Assembly: GCF_014529535.1 (NCBI RefSeq) | Contig: NW_023504022.1 | Location: forward strand, 186,001-250,000 | Source of the DNA: Bradysia coprophila | Taxonomy: Eukaryota > Arthropoda > Insecta > Diptera > Sciaridae | DNA length: 64,000 nt | Reading direction: 5' to 3' | Part shown: piece after piece, positions 59,401 through 64,000 of the stretch | Position numbering within the stretch: the stretch's first letter is position 1 | Layout of the letters: every line of letters starts with the position of its first letter | Notes under the pieces: model-generated | Seen by the model: the letters and a program-made list of their open reading frames with translations, nothing else | The model's database searches: none | What the model was told of the DNA's origin: nothing | Made by a program: the position numbers and the translations under genes

Positions 59401-60270
59401 TTTATTTTATTTAGACTCAAGACAGTGTCTAGTTTGACTCTATTTAGACTCAAAACAGGGCCTAGTTTGACTCTATTTAGACTCAAAACATGACTCTATT
59501 TATATTCAAGACAGTGTCTAGTTTGACTCTATTTAGACTCAAGACTGGGCCTAGTTTGACTTTATTTATACTCAAGACAGTGTTTAGGTTGATTTTATTT
59601 AGACTCAACGCAGGGCCTAGTTTAATTTTATTTAGACTCAAGACAGGGTCTAGTTTTATTTTATTTAGACTCAAGACAGTGTCTAGTTTGATTTTATTTA
59701 TATTCAAGACAGTGTCTAGTTTGACTCTATTTAGACTCAAAACAGGGCCTAGTTTGACTTTTTTTTAGACTCAAGAGAGGGCCCAGTTTGACTCTATTTA
59801 TATTCAAGACAGTGTCTAGTTTGACTCTATTTAGACTCAAGACAGGGCCTAGTTTGACTCTATTTATATTCAAGACAGTGTCTAGTTTGACTCTATTTAT
59901 ACTCAAAACAGGGCCTACTTTGACTTTATTTAGACTCAACGCAGGGCCTAGTTTGATTTTATTTAGACTCAACGCAGGGCCTAGTTTAATTTTATTCAGA
60001 CTCAAAACATGGCCTAGTTTGACTTTATTTAGACTCAACGCAGGGTCTAGTTTGATTTTTTTTAGACTAAAGACATGGCCTAGTTTGACTCTATTTAGAC
60101 TCAAGACAGGGGCTAGTTTGACTTTATTTAGACTCAAAACAAGGACTAGTTTGACTTTATTTAGACTCGAGACAGGTCCTAGTTTGACTTTAATTAGATT
60201 CAAGACAGTGCCTAGTTTTATTTTATTGAGACACAAGACAGGGTCTAGTTGGATTTAATTTGGATCAACT
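56460..60270. repeat. 33-bp minisatellite array, about 115 units
   Basis: Units of 33 bp, for example CTAGTTTGACTTTATTTAG plus ACTCAAGACAGGGC, repeat for 3.8 kb. Two main unit types (ending GACAGGGCC or GACAGTGTC) alternate irregularly. Larger segments of about 0.9 kb recur (57.8-58.7 and 58.7-59.5 kb). Because 33 is divisible by three, frames stay open on both strands, up to 707 codons on the minus strand (unit LNRVKLDTVLS). I regard this as satellite-like DNA, with coding possible but unsupported. Confidence 0.9.
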
Positions 60271-61183
60271 CAGTGCTTAATTCACCTAAATTATAGAGCA
60301 AATCCATGAATTGAATTTTGATTGCTATTCCAGTTACCTAGCGAATACTTTGCTTGAGAAAATCTCGATTTTGAAATAAATGTTTCCACAAGTTAGTCTT
60401 TATATATTTATATAAATGGCACTATTTGAACTTTTGTTGTAATGGAATGTGAATGTGTATCGATGGAACGTTGAAATGTTTTAGTCCTTCATTCTTTTTA
60501 TCATATAAACACTTCGATCATTTTTTGTAACATTCAAAAGTGTTCGATGAAGGCGTGTTTTGGAGGAAAATTACCAATCTTTGAAAGACTGCCGAAAATC
60601 GTAGTGCTGTCGGATTGTAATAAAAAGTAGCGTATTGTAAAACTTGATCAATAATCTTCAAATAAAAAATCTAAAAAAATCTCTTATTATTAAATTTTTT
60701 GTAGTATTTTCATTTTCCCGAAGGTATGCATAGACATGTAACTACGTTAAGTGAGAATTTAGAAAATTTCTTTTAGTTTTTTCTTTGAAGATTTAGCATC
60801 AAGCTTTTCTTCGAATGTCATTATACTCTTTGGGTGTCATGAATCACATTTTTTCGGATTGTAGGGACTGTCTACGTCGGTTCGAACTTTTTATTTCGAT
60901 TTATAAATGAGGGGGTTTGATGGAAGTAACACAGTTTATTATCGCATATTATTTTTGTCTTTTCGACGGCGTAGCACATTTCTTTGAATTTTATTTTTAA
61001 AAGTAATTTATTTCTTTAATTTTTAAAATGAGTCCACCTCAAACAAGAAAAAGGAGCAGACCGGACAATGCTGATTTGTTGGAGGTATTTTAGTTTCTTT
61101 CCACCGTCATTATTTCTATTCTACCAGAAAGTAGTCGCCTTTGACTTTGTTGAAAACTTAGCTTATAAGTTTGTGTAACTAAA
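60271..61183. other. Intergenic, one possible short 5' exon
   Basis: An ATG at 61029 opens 19 codons (MSPPQTRKRSRPDNADLLE) ending on a donor-like GAG|GTATTT. It could be an upstream exon of the DUF4806-type gene but I could not join it in frame. Nothing else seen. Confidence 0.3.
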
Positions 61184-62130
61184 ATGAGTAGCATCAAACA
61201 CTCTTGTGCAGATACTGCTACAAAAACAAAAGCATTAATGCCCAGAAACCACTCAAATATTCAATCTTTTAAGCAGAAGAATCCCGTGACTGTGGCGGAA
61301 AAACTGATTCTGCAAGAACAGAATTTTCAAAAACTGGCTGCGGAATTCCATGATATGAAAACTGAACAGCAGTTATACAAAGTTCAAATCTTAATTTGCC
61401 AGCAAGAAATTTCTGAATGGAAGAAAACAAGCGAGGAACTACGGGCAGAAATTTCTAAATTGAAAATTGATCATCAATTGCACGCAGATCAGTGGATCCA
61501 AGCCCAAAGAGAGTTTTCTGAGTGGCAAAAAGAAAGTGTGGATCGTGCAGTGGTCCAATCAAAACTGGTCGGTACGCGAGCAAACGAAACCGCAGGTGGT
61601 GTCATTGATGAGCGCTTACAGATGAGAGCCATCTATAATAATCTTCCCTGTAAAGGCATAGACGAATATGAGCGGTTGAAAATTGATCTCGCGAATATCA
61701 ACTTTTTCGTTTACATGGTCAGTATAGATTTATTGAACTGGATCAAAAGATTGTGCAACATTTTGCTTTAACTCTTTTCATAAACCGGTTTTACATGAAA
61801 ATACAAGATAAAGAAGTTGCACAATCTTCTGATGAAGTCAAGTTATCCGCCTAGATATTTATTTCTCTGGTTTTTTCTTTCTTTCAGGAAAAGCGACTCG
61901 GCTCCATTGGTGGTGTAGACGTGAGATCTTGCATCGTTGCTATATTGAATCGTTTGATGTGCCCAGATGTACAAGGAAAATTTTCGCTTACTGGAAAACG
62001 TACAACAAAGCCGGGGGTGACAGATACGATAATCATTGAATTGGTGCACTGTGCCGTACGGATCACACATCCCACTTATAAGGACAAAGATGGTGAGACG
62101 ATAATCGGAAAAATCTTCACAAACAAATGA
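61184..62130 (+). CDS. DUF4806-type protein, two exons
   Basis: Exons 61184-61717 and 61888-62130 join in phase 0 (ACATG|GTCAGT, TTTCTTTCAG|GAA) and give 258 residues. The N-terminal 40 residues are polar. Residues about 45-120 are a coiled coil (EEQ.. pattern, KTSEELRAEISKLKIDHQ). The C-terminal part has the DUF4806 look: GIDEYERLKIDLANINFFVY, then GSIGGVDVRSCIVAILNRLM, FSLTGKR and DTIIIELVHCAV. DUF4806 proteins are abundant in some arthropods and have no assigned biochemical role; many look like repeat-borne or rapidly expanding genes. AATAAA at 62151-62156 follows the TGA by 20 bases. Confidence 0.7.
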
Positions 62131-62150
62131 TGATGTCACGATTATAGAGT

Positions 62151-62156
62151 AATAAA
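62151..62156 (+). terminator. Polyadenylation signal of the DUF4806-type gene
   Basis: AATAAA 20 bases after the TGA at 62128-62130. Confidence 0.55.
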
Positions 62157-63556
62157 TGCTCTGAAATTTAGTTTGTTTCTATTAAAGACAGATTGAAAAA
62201 ATCTGTTGTTTTATCAGTTTGTATACGAGAATCTGTACATGGCACCACAATTAGCAGACACGAAAGAATCACTATCGGCTTCACAAATACACAAATGTAA
62301 TGAGAGCTTAGTTTTCTTTCTCTCGGTACTGACTTTGTTAAACTAATCAAATTTAGCCCTGGTGCGTTTGAACTTTGACCGGAATCTAGGTGGTTGATTT
62401 GGCTGAGCTTTGACCGAAATGACTTTGTTAAATATTGATTTTACTATTTTTACGAGACTTTAAATCTAAATGCTTCTTTAAAAGTATTTCGACCTCATAC
62501 ATCACAATCGAATTTGGATGGGTATTATATGAAGGAATTTTACTTATACATGTAGCGTGTGCATGTGTATGCGTAAAATTATGCTAGCTTCGAAGTTGAT
62601 TTTCCGAGTCACGAGAGTTATTACTTAGTCAAATCTGCATTTTTATACCGTGGTTTCAAACATTCTCTCTCTTCTAATGAACCCATGCTTAATTACATTA
62701 TTTCAGATTACACGTTTTTGAACTACAAAAACAGGCAAAAACAGTTATAGCAAATTTTTTGATAGGGTAAGTGTAGATAGGCATTGGTACGTTTAACCTA
62801 TACTTTCAAATGAAAACTTTAGCTAAATTATTCCTGGTCTACCTATACAATTTTCTTTTTATCAATATTTTATAGTTACTTACATAACAAGGGATAAAAA
62901 GATGAAAAGTAGAGTTTTCGAGTGAATTTTGTTGATCCGAGGCGAACACACGAAAACGAGACTTTTCATGCCTTGGGCATAAATTACGGAATTTTTCTCG
63001 TAATTTAGGCCGTCAGCATGAAAAGTTGTATACGTATCTGTTGTTGACGGTACATTTTAGGCTTCACGAGTTGTAGCTCGAACGAAGTGAGTTACGTGAA
63101 TAACTATTTCATTTTTATCCCGAATTATGTAATCGATTTTATATGCTTTTGAAACCTAAACCAATTTTCTTGTTTTCGTTGGTGTGTAGTAAGCCATTTT
63201 CGACCCTAGGGAAAACAAAAAGTTAATGTATCTGTTGTGGACGGGTACATATTTTCATGCAAGTGACCGAATTTTTTAATTGTCCCTTGACATGAAGGAT
63301 TTTGTTTGTGGTCAGAGGGTGGCGAGTTCCACTGAGGCTTCCGAAGCTTCACCTGAGGTGAGAAAATGAACAAAGCTTTATTTACATTGCTAACACATAC
63401 AATATGCCACCTAATCAAGTAGCAGTGTCATATGAAGAAAGACTTAGTGTGCGTAAAAGGCGAAAAGTCTTTATGAAAATATTCGTCAGGTAACTAGAAC
63501 GGCAAACAAAAACGCAAACTGTAAAAGTACCTGTAAACTGAAAAATTTAACAAAAG
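62157..63556. other. Intergenic with a 28-bp-arm hairpin
   Basis: 62961-62988 and 62999-63026 are imperfect reverse complements (ACTTTTCATG...AAATTACG). A stretch like GTATCTGTTGT(T/G)GACGG occurs near 63036 and again near 63226. These could belong to the end of the Harbinger element but no TIR is established. Confidence 0.4.
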
Positions 63557-64000
63557 ATGATGGACTACAATCAAATTATACCGCTAATAGCGGAAAGTGA
63601 CGAGGAGGTCATAATATTTGACTATATTTTAAATTCCAAGAACCGTGTTTACCATTATTTGGACAGAAGACCTGGCGTTTTTCGCCTTGAAGAGCTGGGA
63701 GACAGTTACTGTTTTACTCACTTTCGGTTTTACAAGGCTGACATTTTGAAAATTAAAGAACTTTTCAATATCCCCGACGAGCTAATTTTGAAAACAAGAA
63801 TAAGAGTACATGGTGAAGAAGCCTTATGTATTATGCTTCGACGACTGGCATATCCAAACAGGTTAAAAGAGAATTTAATTTAAATTATAGCGTTAACACC
63901 ATATATCCAATAGATATGTTGATCTTATGGAGTTTTTCCCGAGAGGCCGTAGTGCTCTAAGTGAAATTTTCAATTATATGATCGACCATATTCTACGTGA
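63557..64000 (+). CDS. PIF/Harbinger transposase, 5' part, runs off the window
   Basis: The first exon 63557-63861 and a second from 63914 join in phase (CAG|GTTAAA, CCAATAG|A). The N-terminal region carries LEELGDSYCFTHFRFYKADI, RVHGEEALCIMLRRLAYPN and, after the 52-bp intron, RYVDLMEFFPRGRSALSEIF, the start of the DDE_Tnp_4 (Harbinger/HARBI1) family. These enzymes cut and paste DNA and usually work with a Myb/SANT partner. The catalytic DDE region lies beyond the window, so intactness cannot be judged. The intron model is my inference; without it the frame stops at 63883. Confidence 0.75.

Overview
The window reads as repeat-rich insect chromosomal DNA. The genes are eukaryotic, with GT-AG introns that are often only 50-65 bp, AATAAA signals and cleavable signal peptides. 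The mobile-element relics are Jockey-type, BEL/Pao, Ty3/gypsy, PIF/Harbinger and Crypton-like. A dipteran, possibly a fungus gnat, is my best guess; the species is an inference and was not verified. More than half of the window is repeats or element relics.

Layout. 0.3-1.8 kb: a BEL/Pao integrase relic fused to a Jockey-type reverse transcriptase relic. 2.2 kb: a tRNA-derived SINE-like patch. 2.8-4.2 kb: a three-exon gene (minus strand) for a secreted protein with two MAM-like domains. 5.17-10.29 kb: a ~5 kb non-coding repeat that recurs at 45.63-50.42 kb; it carries a 48-bp satellite array and a 429-bp foldback. 11.0-12.1, 14.4-15.6, 42.0-43.1 and 45.2-51.1 kb: copies of an element whose ends read GTACGAAG. 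12.2-13.8 kb: loose exons of an unresolved gene. 15.9-17.6 and 35.5-39.65 kb: two arrays of one 31-bp satellite family. 20.1-26.1 kb: a candidate ~1000-residue gene with four tandem copies of a 66-codon-type exon, a zinc finger and a tyrosine-recombinase (Crypton-like) domain. 27.2-31.9 kb: a five-exon gene for a 715-residue coiled-coil protein of unknown family. 33.2-34.2 kb: a four-exon gene for a 91-residue protein. 39.8-40.9 kb: a secreted leucine-rich-repeat protein. 53.1-53.6 kb: a small secreted protein resembling only the lid region of S28 peptidases. 55.1-55.9 kb: a Myb/SANT-like protein. 56.5-60.3 kb: a 33-bp minisatellite. 61.2-62.1 kb: a DUF4806-type protein. 63.56 kb to the end: the start of a PIF/Harbinger transposase gene.

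Exon structures were built by hand from splice consensus plus phase matching. In every full model listed, all junctions keep frame and the last exon ends in a stop. There is no operon logic here. The genes look independent, and the Myb/SANT, DUF4806, Crypton-like and Harbinger genes suggest element-derived or element-borne DNA-binding functions. Family calls come from recognising motifs by eye, without database searches.
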